Assembly (NCBI GenBank): GCA_947489325.1
Contig: CANLDA010000028.1
Location: forward strand, 1 to 35,035
Direction: 5' to 3'
Length of the DNA stretch: 35,035 nucleotides
Source: an uncultured Paracoccaceae bacterium
GTDB taxonomy: Bacteria; Pseudomonadota; Alphaproteobacteria; Rhodobacterales; Rhodobacteraceae
Both the position numbers and the translations under genes were made by a program. The number at the start of each line of letters is the position of its first letter. Position 1 is the first letter of the stretch. Shown here in pieces: positions 16,499 through 22,974 of this stretch. The notes under the pieces are model-generated. The model was not told the origin of the DNA. It made no database searches and saw only the letters and a program-made list of their open reading frames with translations.

Positions 16499-16911
16499 GC
16501 GTAACAGAGGGTGCGGTTTGGACAGATGACATTGACGCCGTGCGCGCGTGGATCAATGCAGCAATGCCTGGGCAAGCTGGAAAGGTGGTGGCCACGTCGC
16601 CAACGACGGCCACCGCTGACGGGCGCGCCATCATTCATTTGCGCTTGCCAAGCGCCACGGTTGCCCAACTCATTGCAGGGGCCATGGCAAGCGGTCTGAC
16701 GGTTGAAATTCTGGCGCAGATTATCGTTGATGAAACCAAAACCGGCACTGAAAACCGCAATTTGGTTCTGGCAGAGCTGGCAGCCAACCCGACCGCGCAG
16801 GCCAAGTTTGATGCGGTCTATGCCGATGCCACGCAAAGCTATCCCTCGCTGGATGATAACAATCTGCCAATCACCGTGACCGTCACGCCCACATTCGGGG
16901 CCATCGCATGA
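16495..16911 (+). CDS. Small phage protein of unknown function
   Basis: 138 residues, with start and stop both in ATGA overlaps with neighbours (16495-16498 and 16908-16911), which strongly supports translation. It starts MSVTEGAVWTDDIDAVRAW, has an Ala-rich middle including VAQLIAGAMASGLTVEILAQI and an acidic C-terminal half. No signal peptide is visible and the middle segment is too polar at its ends for a confident membrane call. I do not recognise the family; a fibre chaperone or accessory role is possible from position only. Confidence 0.6.
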   Translation: MSVTEGAVWTDDIDAVRAWINAAMPGQAGKVVATSPTTATADGRAIIHLRLPSATVAQLIAGAMASGLTVEILAQIIVDETKTGTENRNLVLAELAANPTAQAKFDAVYADATQSYPSLDDNNLPITVTVTPTFGAIA

Positions 16912-17390
16912 AACAGTATTTTGCTTTCTATTGTGGCGAAGGCCGTTGGGATGATCGCCTCATTCGTGCGGCCACGCGCAGCCAGTTCAGCCATGTTGAG
17001 CTGATCCGCCCCGGCCAGCATATGGAACTGGCCCTGACGTTGAATCCACCGTCGGCAACCTGCCTGTCGGCCTCTGGTCGTGACGGCGGTGTGCGTGAAA
17101 AGAACATCGTGTTCAACCCTGATAAATGGGTCATTAAAGAGGTGTTAAATTGGGCGTCACCACATGCCTATCAAGACGCTTATAGCCATATCGGTGCGCC
17201 CTATGACTGGGCAGGCATTGTATTTAATTTCGTGCTGCCCATCCGTCGTCAAAACAAGCGCGCCTGGTTCTGCTCAGAACTGTGTGGCTGGGCCTTGGGA
17301 CTGGGCTGGACTGGGACGCTCTCACCGGGTGATTTGGCGCTGCGTGTGGAGGAGATGAATAGGGCGTATTTGGATGGTGGTGAACAATGA
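16908..17390 (+). CDS. Permuted papain-like (YiiX/YaeF-type) amidase or peptidase
   Basis: The 160-residue protein carries the signature of the permuted papain fold: His in FSHVEL (H29) and a downstream Cys in WFCSEL (C122), with the Cys after the His in sequence. GAPYDWAGIVF between them is also typical, the Asp-Trp preceding the helix. Such enzymes cleave amide or lipid ester bonds; phage versions are often annotated as NlpC/P60-like or hypothetical. At the end of the tail-fibre block it could act on the cell wall or on a capsule. It starts in an ATGA overlap with the preceding gene. Confidence 0.7.
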   Translation: MKQYFAFYCGEGRWDDRLIRAATRSQFSHVELIRPGQHMELALTLNPPSATCLSASGRDGGVREKNIVFNPDKWVIKEVLNWASPHAYQDAYSHIGAPYDWAGIVFNFVLPIRRQNKRAWFCSELCGWALGLGWTGTLSPGDLALRVEEMNRAYLDGGEQ

Positions 17391-17524
17391 CGCACACAGC
17401 AGGTTGCTGGCGTTCTCTCTCCTTTACTGATGATAAGGTGTCAGTCATTGGGGGATGGAAAAAGGACTTCTGCCGGATTATTTTCCGTCAACAGTTCAAT
17501 TCTCGACACGCCTTGGATAGCTAG
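17387..17524 (+). pseudogene. 5' part of a small phage ORF apparently interrupted by the DUF2806 cassette
   Basis: ATG 17387 overlaps the preceding TGA (ATGA), as for all preceding tail genes, so the phage operon appears to continue. The frame reads MTHTAGCWRSLSFTDDK and runs 45 codons, but most of it lies over the 3' end of the antisense DUF2806 gene. CCTTTACTGA at 17421-17430 recurs as CCTTTACCGA at 18501-18510 on the far side of that gene, in the same reading frame. This suggests a small gene split by insertion. Confidence 0.4.
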
Positions 17525-18442
17525 ATTTAGGCCTGCTTGACGAATATTCGTCACATAATCAGGCGGAGCGAGGAGACTACCAATTTGAGTGCCGACTCGA
17601 GTAAATGGAATGTGTTCCCACTTGGGTTTGGCAACAGGATGGTACGTGATAGATAGCCGTGATCCATTAATATAAATTGGGTGCCATAAGGCAAGTTCGC
17701 CACGGATAACGGGTCTTTCCGGTACGAACCGAATGCTATGCGTTGAGGCCATCAAGCCAACTTCTGCCAAGCCTTGCCACCTAGAATACCATTCACCTTT
17801 TCGAAAATGGGGGTTGTAGTCGACGGCATCGCCAACACTTTTATCCCATACCTGGCTGAAATCTTGTGCCGTTTGCTGATCTAATTCGGAGATCGTACGT
17901 AAAGTTGCCAAATTAAATGACCCAGGGTGTATTATCTCTCCTGCAAGAACGCGCGCGAACATATCTTGAAGCCGTTCTGAAGATGCATCTTCTGCATACC
18001 GTGTGAAAAGATTCAACCAGTCGTCGTCAGGAGGCGCTGCGTTGGCTCCGTTTGACGTCGTTTCGGAGGCTTGCACCGCAGCTCGTTGCGCAACTTGTAT
18101 CCTATTCTTTGCCTTGCGCACGTTGTCCGGCAAATAGATCTCAGCGGCCGCTTGTAGAAGTTCTGGATCTTGCACTGCATTATTAGCCACCGCATTAGCC
18201 AACTCGTTGGCTACGAGAGATCGCCCTTCCGTTGTATCAATTATTTTTTGAGTTGATCTCTCTATCAAAGCCCTTGGTATACTCGAAAGCCCGCCAAGTA
18301 TTCTCATTGCTACATTCAGAAAGGTTTTCTTGATTGGATCAGGCAAACCTGTTGCCGCTTCGCCAACAATATCCAACACATCTATTTCAGAATCGCACAT
18401 CTCAGGCCTCATTTTTAAAGCGTGTAACCTGAGACTGTCCAT
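17441..18442 (-). CDS. DUF2806-domain protein (prophage cargo)
   Basis: A 333-residue protein antisense to the phage late genes. The N-terminal 90 residues are helical (EIDVLDIVGEAATGLPDPIK, IERSTQKIIDTTEGRS). The middle has a polar linker, then DWLNLFTRYAEDASSERLQD and MFARVLAGEI, which match the DUF2806 family. The C-terminal 150 residues are beta-rich. The start could be the ATG at 18442 or the in-frame ATG at 18412; neither has a strong ribosome site. Base composition is more AT-rich than in the phage genes, pointing to separate acquisition and expression in the lysogen. The family has no established biochemical role; a defence or exclusion function is inferred only from context. Confidence 0.8.
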   Translation of the reverse strand: MDSLRLHALKMRPEMCDSEIDVLDIVGEAATGLPDPIKKTFLNVAMRILGGLSSIPRALIERSTQKIIDTTEGRSLVANELANAVANNAVQDPELLQAAAEIYLPDNVRKAKNRIQVAQRAAVQASETTSNGANAAPPDDDWLNLFTRYAEDASSERLQDMFARVLAGEIIHPGSFNLATLRTISELDQQTAQDFSQVWDKSVGDAVDYNPHFRKGEWYSRWQGLAEVGLMASTHSIRFVPERPVIRGELALWHPIYINGSRLSITYHPVAKPKWEHIPFTRVGTQIGSLLAPPDYVTNIRQAGLNLAIQGVSRIELLTENNPAEVLFPSPND

Positions 18443-18502
18443 CTATCGCGTCGAGACACAACCCCTTTAACCTACCTCTGCTTCGGATATCTAGAAACTG
18501 CC

Positions 18503-18604
18503 TTTACCGACCTGATGATGGGCTGGTCCATGGGTTGGACCGATCCGCTGCGGCCGGTAACGGGGTGGTCCCAATGGCTGCGGCTAGGGCGTATGCAGAA
18601 TTGA
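18503..18604 (+). pseudogene. 3' part of the same split small phage ORF
   Basis: A frame open from before the DUF2806 start reads FTDLMMGWSMGWTDPLRPVT and ends at TGA 18602-18604 with LGRMQN. Joined at the FTD shared with 17423-17431, it would restore a Trp/Gly/Met-rich protein of about 45 residues. The match at the junction is 9 of 10 bases. No start or ribosome site lies directly before it, so on its own it would not be translated. Confidence 0.35.
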
Positions 18605-18686
18605 AAGCCGCATTAACGACCGTTTAACAGATATTGCAGCGGCGCACCTAAAACGCTCTGCTGCAAATATCTCTGTCATCCACTGC

Positions 18687-18708
18687 AAAAATACGTGTCA
18701 CGCTACAG
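18687..18708 (+). repeat. 22-bp direct repeat near prophage right end (copy 1)
   Basis: The 22 bases beginning AAAAATACGTG and ending GCTACAG are repeated exactly at 18718-18739, 31 bp start to start, about three helical turns. A partial copy (TCACGCTACA) lies between. Paired 22-bp sites near a terminus are how Mu transposase sites are arranged, so these are likely binding sites for the phage transposase. Confidence 0.65.
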
Positions 18709-18717
18709 TCACGCTAC

Positions 18718-18739
18718 AAAAATACGTGTCACGCTACAG
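18718..18739 (+). repeat. 22-bp direct repeat near prophage right end (copy 2)
   Basis: Exact second copy of the repeat at 18687-18708. It is followed by CTACAGCTACA to 18750, where the element is proposed to end in CA. The next five bases, TTGGG (18751-18755), would then be the target duplication that should also flank the unseen left end. Confidence 0.65.
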
Positions 18740-18752
18740 CTACAGCTACATT

Positions 18753-18764
18753 GGGAATTCATGG
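18753..18764 (+). promoter_or_regulatory. GGGAATTCATGG box 1, possible MraZ operator
   Basis: GGGAATTCATGG preceded by T gives TGGGA-N5-TGG, the spacing of the E. coli MraZ repeats (TGGGN with 5-base spacers). It lies immediately at the prophage junction. The further sequence makes an inverted repeat, TTGGGA with TCCCAA (18751-18770). Confidence 0.45.
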
Positions 18765-18876
18765 TCCCAATTTGAGAAATGATGACAGAATCATATAAAA
18801 TCCCCAAAAGAGGCGTTTTTGAGACCGTGCTTTGATGTGATAATTATGTCAGCCAGTCGAAAATGTTAGAATTTTC

Positions 18877-18888
18877 GGGAATTCATGG
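18877..18888 (+). promoter_or_regulatory. GGGAATTCATGG box 2, possible MraZ operator
   Basis: Second exact copy, continuing as GGGAAATC so that CGGGA-ATTCA-TGGGA (18876-18890) repeats with a 10-bp period, one helical turn. This fits MraZ rings that contact successive TGGGN units on one face of DNA. Confidence 0.5.
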
Positions 18889-18990
18889 GAAATCTTAGCA
18901 ACACCATGTTGTGTCTATATGTAGGGGTTTTAACTCTCAGAACATCAAGTGAATGTGTATTTATGTGAAATTCAACCACATCATATTGTT

Positions 18991-19019
18991 TTCAAGCGAG
19001 TCGCCAAACAAAATATAGT
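18991..19019 (+). promoter_or_regulatory. Candidate dcw promoter
   Basis: TATAGT at 19014-19019 is a fair -10 element, with TTCAAG at 18991-18996 as a weak -35 at 17-bp spacing. Transcription would start near 19026, about 20 bp before operator-like box 3, a position suited to autorepression. The -35 is poor, so confidence is low. Confidence 0.3.
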
Positions 19020-19048
19020 GCATACTGCAAGCAATTTCCTATTGATTT

Positions 19049-19060
19049 CCATGAATTCCC
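19049..19060 (-). promoter_or_regulatory. GGGAATTCATGG box 3 (minus strand), possible MraZ operator
   Basis: Reading the minus strand, AGGGA-TGCCA-TGGGA-ATTCA-TGGAA (19045-19069) gives three near TGGGN units with 5-base spacers, the fullest match to the three-repeat MraZ site. Box 2 and box 3 also share AAATC after the repeat. Confidence 0.5.
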
Positions 19061-19247
19061 ATGGCATCCCTTTGTACAAGATGAGGACGGGACGCTAGGG
19101 GCGGCAAAAAATGACCCCAAATAAATCCCGAGTCAGGTTTCATACAGGCCCCGCTTTCATCGAAACGAAGAGATCCGGCGCGCGGGCGAGCAGACATCCC
19201 CCCAGGTGGCGCGCGCAGCTGGACTACCCCGCACAGCGGGACGAGGG

Positions 19248-19283
19248 CGGCGAATAGGGCAGTGGCAGCAGCTCTATTCGCCG
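19248..19283 (+). terminator. Strong hairpin in the mraZ leader, possible attenuator
   Basis: CGGCGAATAG (19248-19257) pairs perfectly with CTATTCGCCG (19274-19283) around a 16-base loop and is followed by TTTCGTTTCC. A shorter hairpin, CCCGC-ACA-GCGGG, lies just before it (19228-19240). The run after the stem is only moderately T-rich, so it could be an attenuator, an RNA-stability element or a translation-control structure for mraZ, whose GTG start lies 44 bases on. Confidence 0.4.
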
Positions 19284-19326
19284 TTTCGTTTCCAGAGCGG
19301 CTTAACAAAGGGACGGGACCGGGCCA

Positions 19327-19830
19327 GTGGCACGCAGGTTCAGAGGCGAAAGCCACCATAAGGTGGACAGTAAGGGCAGGGTGTCTATCCCGGCCTCGTT
19401 TCGCCGTGTGCTTGAGGCAGGTGATCCCAATTGGAAATCCGGTGAAACTCCTGAATTGGTGATTGTCTATGGTGATCATCGTCGTAATTTTCTTGAATGC
19501 TATACCATGCAGGCCATTGACGAAGTGGACGATCAGATCGCTGATTTGCCGCGCGGCTCAATGGAGCGCAAAATGTTGCAGCGCCTGTTTCATGGACAAT
19601 CCTTTCCCACCACTGTGGATGAAACCGGGCGCCTGGTTTTGCCTGCCAAGCTGCGTCAAAAGATCGACATCGAAAACGAAGCGTTTTTTATAGCAGCGGG
19701 CGATACCTTCCAGATTTGGAAGCCTGAAACATATGACAAAGAAGAATTGGCCAAAACCGAAGAGTGGCTTGATGAGCTGCCCGAGGATTTTGATCCGCTG
19801 GTCTTTTTGGACGGTAAAACCGGGGGGTAA
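19327..19830 (+). CDS. mraZ: MraZ, dcw cluster transcriptional regulator
   Basis: The 167-residue protein opens [20 protein letters not shown] and has the two AbrB-like half-domains of MraZ, each with the DxxGR motif: [13 protein letters not shown] at residues 14-26 and [13 protein letters not shown] at 98-110. MraZ binds repeats in its own promoter and represses or tunes the dcw operon. I chose the GTG at 19327 because it places FRGE at the usual distance from the N-terminus and AAAGGGACGGG lies upstream. rsmH follows after 2 bases. The length is slightly above the E. coli protein because of a C-terminal acidic tail, common in alphaproteobacteria. Confidence 0.95.
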   Translation: MARRFRGESHHKVDSKGRVSIPASFRRVLEAGDPNWKSGETPELVIVYGDHRRNFLECYTMQAIDEVDDQIADLPRGSMERKMLQRLFHGQSFPTTVDETGRLVLPAKLRQKIDIENEAFFIAAGDTFQIWKPETYDKEELAKTEEWLDELPEDFDPLVFLDGKTGG

Positions 19831-19832
19831 TA

Positions 19833-20822
19833 ATGGCTGAAACCACAGACCCCGATCGCGCCCCACATATTCCTGTATTGCTAAAACCTTTGCTGGCCGT
19901 CGTGGCACCTGTGTCTGGTGCATGGCTCGATGGCACCTTTGGAGCGGGCGGTTATACCCGGGGCTTGCTTGAGGCGGGAGCCGACAAAGTGTTTGGCGTG
20001 GATCGCGACCCGCTGGCCTTTGACATGGCTGCCCCTTGGGTGGGCGCGTATGGCGACCGAATTGAATTGGTCGAAGGTGTGTTTTCGCGCATGGATGAAT
20101 ATGCGCAAGGCTTGGATGGCGTGGTCTTGGATCTTGGCGTCAGCTCCATGCAGCTTGATCTGGCGGAACGTGGGTTTTCCTTCATGAGAGACGGCCCGCT
20201 GGATATGCGCATGTCCCAAGATGGCATGTCCGCAGCGGACATTGTGAACACCTTTGAAGAAGTCGATATTGCGGCCATTCTGTTCCATTACGGTGAGGAA
20301 CGCGCCAGCCGACGCATCGCCAAGGCCATTTTGCGCGAACGTGCCAAAGAGCCGATCACCACGACATTGCGTCTGGCAGAGATCGTCGAAAGCTGTCTGC
20401 CGCGTGCAAAACCGCATCAATCCCATCCCGCCACCCGCAGCTTTCAAGGGCTGCGTATCGCGGTGAACGACGAATACGGAGAGTTGTTTCGCGGCCTAAT
20501 GGCTGCCGAACGCGCGCTGAAACCCGGTGGCCTTCTGGCTGTTGTGACCTTTCATTCGGTCGAGGACCGTATGGTCAAACGCTTTATGCAAGCGCGCGCC
20601 GGACGCACCGGTGGCGGCAGTCGCCATGCACCTGAACAAATCAAGGAAACACCTGCCTTTGATTTGATCACCCGCAAAGCCGTGGGCCCAGATGATGACG
20701 AGTTGACCGTGAACCCGCGGTCACGTTCTGCCAAGCTGCGTGTTGCGCGCAGGACGGATGCACCTGCGGGGATAGTTGGCGAAAAACAAATTGGGATGCC
20801 ACTTCTTGGGGGCAAAGGATAA
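19833..20822 (+). CDS. rsmH: RsmH (MraW), 16S rRNA N4-methyltransferase for C1402
   Basis: The 329-residue protein contains the SAM-binding [10 protein letters not shown] at residues 33-42, [10 protein letters not shown] and [11 protein letters not shown], then [14 protein letters not shown], and the late motif [14 protein letters not shown], all diagnostic of RsmH. It methylates N4 of C1402 in the ribosomal P site, while RsmI methylates the ribose. It is the second gene of the dcw cluster. Its TAA stop overlaps the ATG of ftsL by one base (TAATG). No residues of the active site appear altered. Confidence 0.95.
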   Translation: MAETTDPDRAPHIPVLLKPLLAVVAPVSGAWLDGTFGAGGYTRGLLEAGADKVFGVDRDPLAFDMAAPWVGAYGDRIELVEGVFSRMDEYAQGLDGVVLDLGVSSMQLDLAERGFSFMRDGPLDMRMSQDGMSAADIVNTFEEVDIAAILFHYGEERASRRIAKAILRERAKEPITTTLRLAEIVESCLPRAKPHQSHPATRSFQGLRIAVNDEYGELFRGLMAAERALKPGGLLAVVTFHSVEDRMVKRFMQARAGRTGGGSRHAPEQIKETPAFDLITRKAVGPDDDELTVNPRSRSAKLRVARRTDAPAGIVGEKQIGMPLLGGKG

Positions 20823-21166
20823 TGCGCAGTCTTTTGTATGTTCTGACCGCTTTGTCTGTAATTGGGTTGGCGTTCTGGGCCTATCAGGAAAATTACAGTA
20901 CACAGCGTGCGGAAAATAAAATGGAACGTTTGCAGCGTGAAATCGCACAAACGCGCGCACGGTTGACGATTTTACGGGCAGAGTGGGCCTATTTGAACCG
21001 TCCTGACCGTCTTATGGATTTGGCAGAACTGAACTATGATCGGTTGGGCTTGTTGCCTTTGCGAGGTTCGCATTTTGGCCGTGTGGATCAGGTGTCTTAT
21101 CCCCCGCAAGAAAGTTTGATCATCGAAAACCCAGTTGATGTCTCTGCAACAGAGGTGGGCCAATGA
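20822..21166 (+). CDS. ftsL: FtsL, division protein
   Basis: 114 residues with a single membrane span (about 3-21, LLYVLTALSVIGLAFWAY), a coiled coil (about 25-55) and the alphaproteobacterial LRAEWAYLNRPDRL motif. FtsL joins FtsB and FtsQ and activates FtsW-FtsI septal synthesis. Sequence conservation is low across bacteria, but topology, length and position between rsmH and ftsI make the call secure. It overlaps ftsI by ATGA (21163-21166). Confidence 0.9.
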   Translation: MRSLLYVLTALSVIGLAFWAYQENYSTQRAENKMERLQREIAQTRARLTILRAEWAYLNRPDRLMDLAELNYDRLGLLPLRGSHFGRVDQVSYPPQESLIIENPVDVSATEVGQ

Positions 21167-22956
21167 TCCGCACCCCTTTGCGCCCATTGGCCCGAGTGTT
21201 GCATGCCCGTGAAAGTGGTGAAAACCCGGACGTGATTGAACGTGAAAACATTCAGGCGCGTCATGAACAGATGCGCGATGGCGCGCGCGTGCGTGCCGAA
21301 GGGCGTCTGTTGGTGTTGGGGGTGATGTTCTTTTGTGCATTTGGCGTGATTGGCGCACGCATGGGCACGCTTGCTCAATCCGAAGCGGCAGAGCCACGCA
21401 CCAGCATTGCGGGCGCTGATATCGCAGCGCAGCGTTCTGACATCGTGGATCGCCATGGTCGCGTCTTGGCTACAAACATTGAAACCTATTCGCTGTATGC
21501 ACAGCCGCCGATGATGATTGATCGCGAACGCAGCGCTCGCGCCTTGGCAAAAATCTTTCCTGATCTAGAAGAGGATCGCCTGATTAAGGACTTCACAGGA
21601 AAACGCAAGTTCTTGTGGGTAAAGAAGAAAATAAGCCCGGAACAAAAACAGGCCGTGCATGACATAGGGGATCCAGGTCTGTTATTTGGCCCGCGCGAAA
21701 TGCGTCTTTATCCCAATGGATCGTTGGCCGCACATGTCATGGGTGGTGCCAGTTTTGGCCGCGAAGGCGTGAACGCCGCCGAGGTGATCGGCGTTGCGGG
21801 CATCGAAAAGACTTTTGATAAGGAGTTGCGCGATCCGGCCAATGGCGGCAAAGCGTTACAACTGTCACTGGATCTGACCATTCAGGCAGCGACGGAACGT
21901 GTGCTTTATGGCGGTATGAAACTGATGAACGCCAAAGGCGCGGCATCGGTTCTGATGGATGTGCATACGGGCGAGGTGATTTCACTTGTCAGCCTGCCAG
22001 ATTTTGACCCAAACAATCGTCCGCGTGCGCTGACGGAGGGGGATCAATCCGACAGCCCATTGTTTAACCGCGCGGTGCAAGGTGTGTATGAGCTTGGCTC
22101 TACCTTCAAGATTTTTGCGGTTGCTCAGGCGATGGAGCTGGGGCTGGTGAACCCGGATACGATTATCGACACGAAACCACCGTTTCGGGTTGGCGGGTAT
22201 TCCATTGGCGAGTTTCGCAACAAGAATTATGGCAAGCTGAGCGTCGCTGACATCATTGTCAAAAGCTCGAACCGGGGCACCGGGCGCATGGCGGTCGAGA
22301 TCGGGCCAAAACGTCAGCAAGAGTTTCTAAAGGCGCTGGGCCTGTTTGAGCCTGTGCCGCTGGAGATGGTCGAGGCCGCAGGCGGTAAGCCGCTGATCCC
22401 GACGCGCTGGACAGATCTGAGTGCCGTGACGATCTCTTATGGGCACGGTTTGTCCAGTACACCGCTTCATCTGGCGGCGGGATATGCAGCCATTGCCAAT
22501 GGTGGTACGGTTGTGACGCCGACATTGCTGAAACAAACTGGCCGGCAACACGGCAAGCGCGTGATGCGTGAAGATGTGGCGGCAGCAGCACGCCACATGC
22601 TGCGACGTGTGGTGTCAGACCCAAAAGGCACTGCAAGTTTTGCCGAAGTGCCGGGATATGGTGTGGCAGGAAAAACCGGAACAGCAGACAAACCACGCCC
22701 CACTGGTGGGTACTACGAAGACAAGGTGATCAACACCTTCGCATCAATCTTTCCGATTAATGATCCGCAATATGTGTTGATCGTGACGCTGGATGAACCC
22801 TCAGACAATTCGGGGCCCAAACCACGACGCACGGCAGGTTGGACAGCTGTGCCCGTGGCGGGAGAGATAATTGAACGCATCGCGCCACTGTTGGGGTTAC
22901 GACCACACATTGAACCCGCGTCACTGGCTGATATAACGCTGACGTCATCAAACTGA
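21163..22956 (+). CDS. ftsI: FtsI (PBP3), septal peptidoglycan transpeptidase
   Basis: 597 residues. A cytoplasmic N-terminus of about 46 residues is followed by a membrane span (about 48-66), a dimerisation/pedestal domain starting RSDIVDRHGRVLATN, and a transpeptidase domain with all three motifs: STFK (Ser313, Lys316), SSN (368-370) and KTG (504-506). It crosslinks stem peptides at the septum together with FtsW. Length is typical for class B PBP3. The start overlaps the ftsL stop. The active site is complete, so the enzyme should be functional and beta-lactam-binding. Confidence 0.95.
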   Translation: MIRTPLRPLARVLHARESGENPDVIERENIQARHEQMRDGARVRAEGRLLVLGVMFFCAFGVIGARMGTLAQSEAAEPRTSIAGADIAAQRSDIVDRHGRVLATNIETYSLYAQPPMMIDRERSARALAKIFPDLEEDRLIKDFTGKRKFLWVKKKISPEQKQAVHDIGDPGLLFGPREMRLYPNGSLAAHVMGGASFGREGVNAAEVIGVAGIEKTFDKELRDPANGGKALQLSLDLTIQAATERVLYGGMKLMNAKGAASVLMDVHTGEVISLVSLPDFDPNNRPRALTEGDQSDSPLFNRAVQGVYELGSTFKIFAVAQAMELGLVNPDTIIDTKPPFRVGGYSIGEFRNKNYGKLSVADIIVKSSNRGTGRMAVEIGPKRQQEFLKALGLFEPVPLEMVEAAGGKPLIPTRWTDLSAVTISYGHGLSSTPLHLAAGYAAIANGGTVVTPTLLKQTGRQHGKRVMREDVAAAARHMLRRVVSDPKGTASFAEVPGYGVAGKTGTADKPRPTGGYYEDKVINTFASIFPINDPQYVLIVTLDEPSDNSGPKPRRTAGWTAVPVAGEIIERIAPLLGLRPHIEPASLADITLTSSN

Positions 22957-22974
22957 GGCAAGGCACGGATACCC

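Larger units (their letters stand above)
1..18750 (+). mobile_element. Mu-like transposable prophage, right-hand part (left end outside window)
   Basis: A continuous late operon on the plus strand runs from head protease to tail fibres in the order typical of Mu-like siphophages (the Pseudomonas B3 and Rhodobacter RcapMu type). The early region (repressor, transposase A and B), terminase and portal genes are not in the window, so the left end lies outside. The right boundary is placed at 18750 because two 22-bp direct repeats end 11 bp before a CA dinucleotide, and the downstream sequence changes to an AT-rich host leader carrying dcw operator-like repeats. Read inward from the right, the element would begin TGTAGCTGTAGC. 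The exact end is an inference; that this is a Mu-type prophage is firmly supported by gene order. Confidence 0.85.
18605..19326 (+). other. Gene-free stretch: prophage end plus dcw leader
   Basis: The 722 bp between the last phage remnant and mraZ has no credible gene on either strand; a long minus-strand frame at 19039-19479 is a shadow overlapping mraZ. It holds the phage terminal repeats (18687-18750), an AT-rich part with three operator-like repeats and a possible promoter (18751-19070), and a GC-rich leader with strong hairpins (19140-19290). Confidence 0.6.

Noticed and set aside
18640-18665. Resemblance of GCGGCGCACCTAAAACGC to the terminal sequence of phage Mu
   Set aside because: It points the wrong way for a right end and lies inside the proposed terminus; the twin 22-bp repeats are a better marker. 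Probably chance.
19080-19326. RNase P RNA or mraW-type RNA in the mraZ leader
   Set aside because: The conserved RNase P core (GAGGAAAGTC) is absent and the mraW motif is an actinobacterial element; only generic hairpins remain.
19039-19479. 146-aa minus-strand open frame over the mraZ leader
   Set aside because: Overlaps the start of mraZ, low-complexity in places, no family resemblance.
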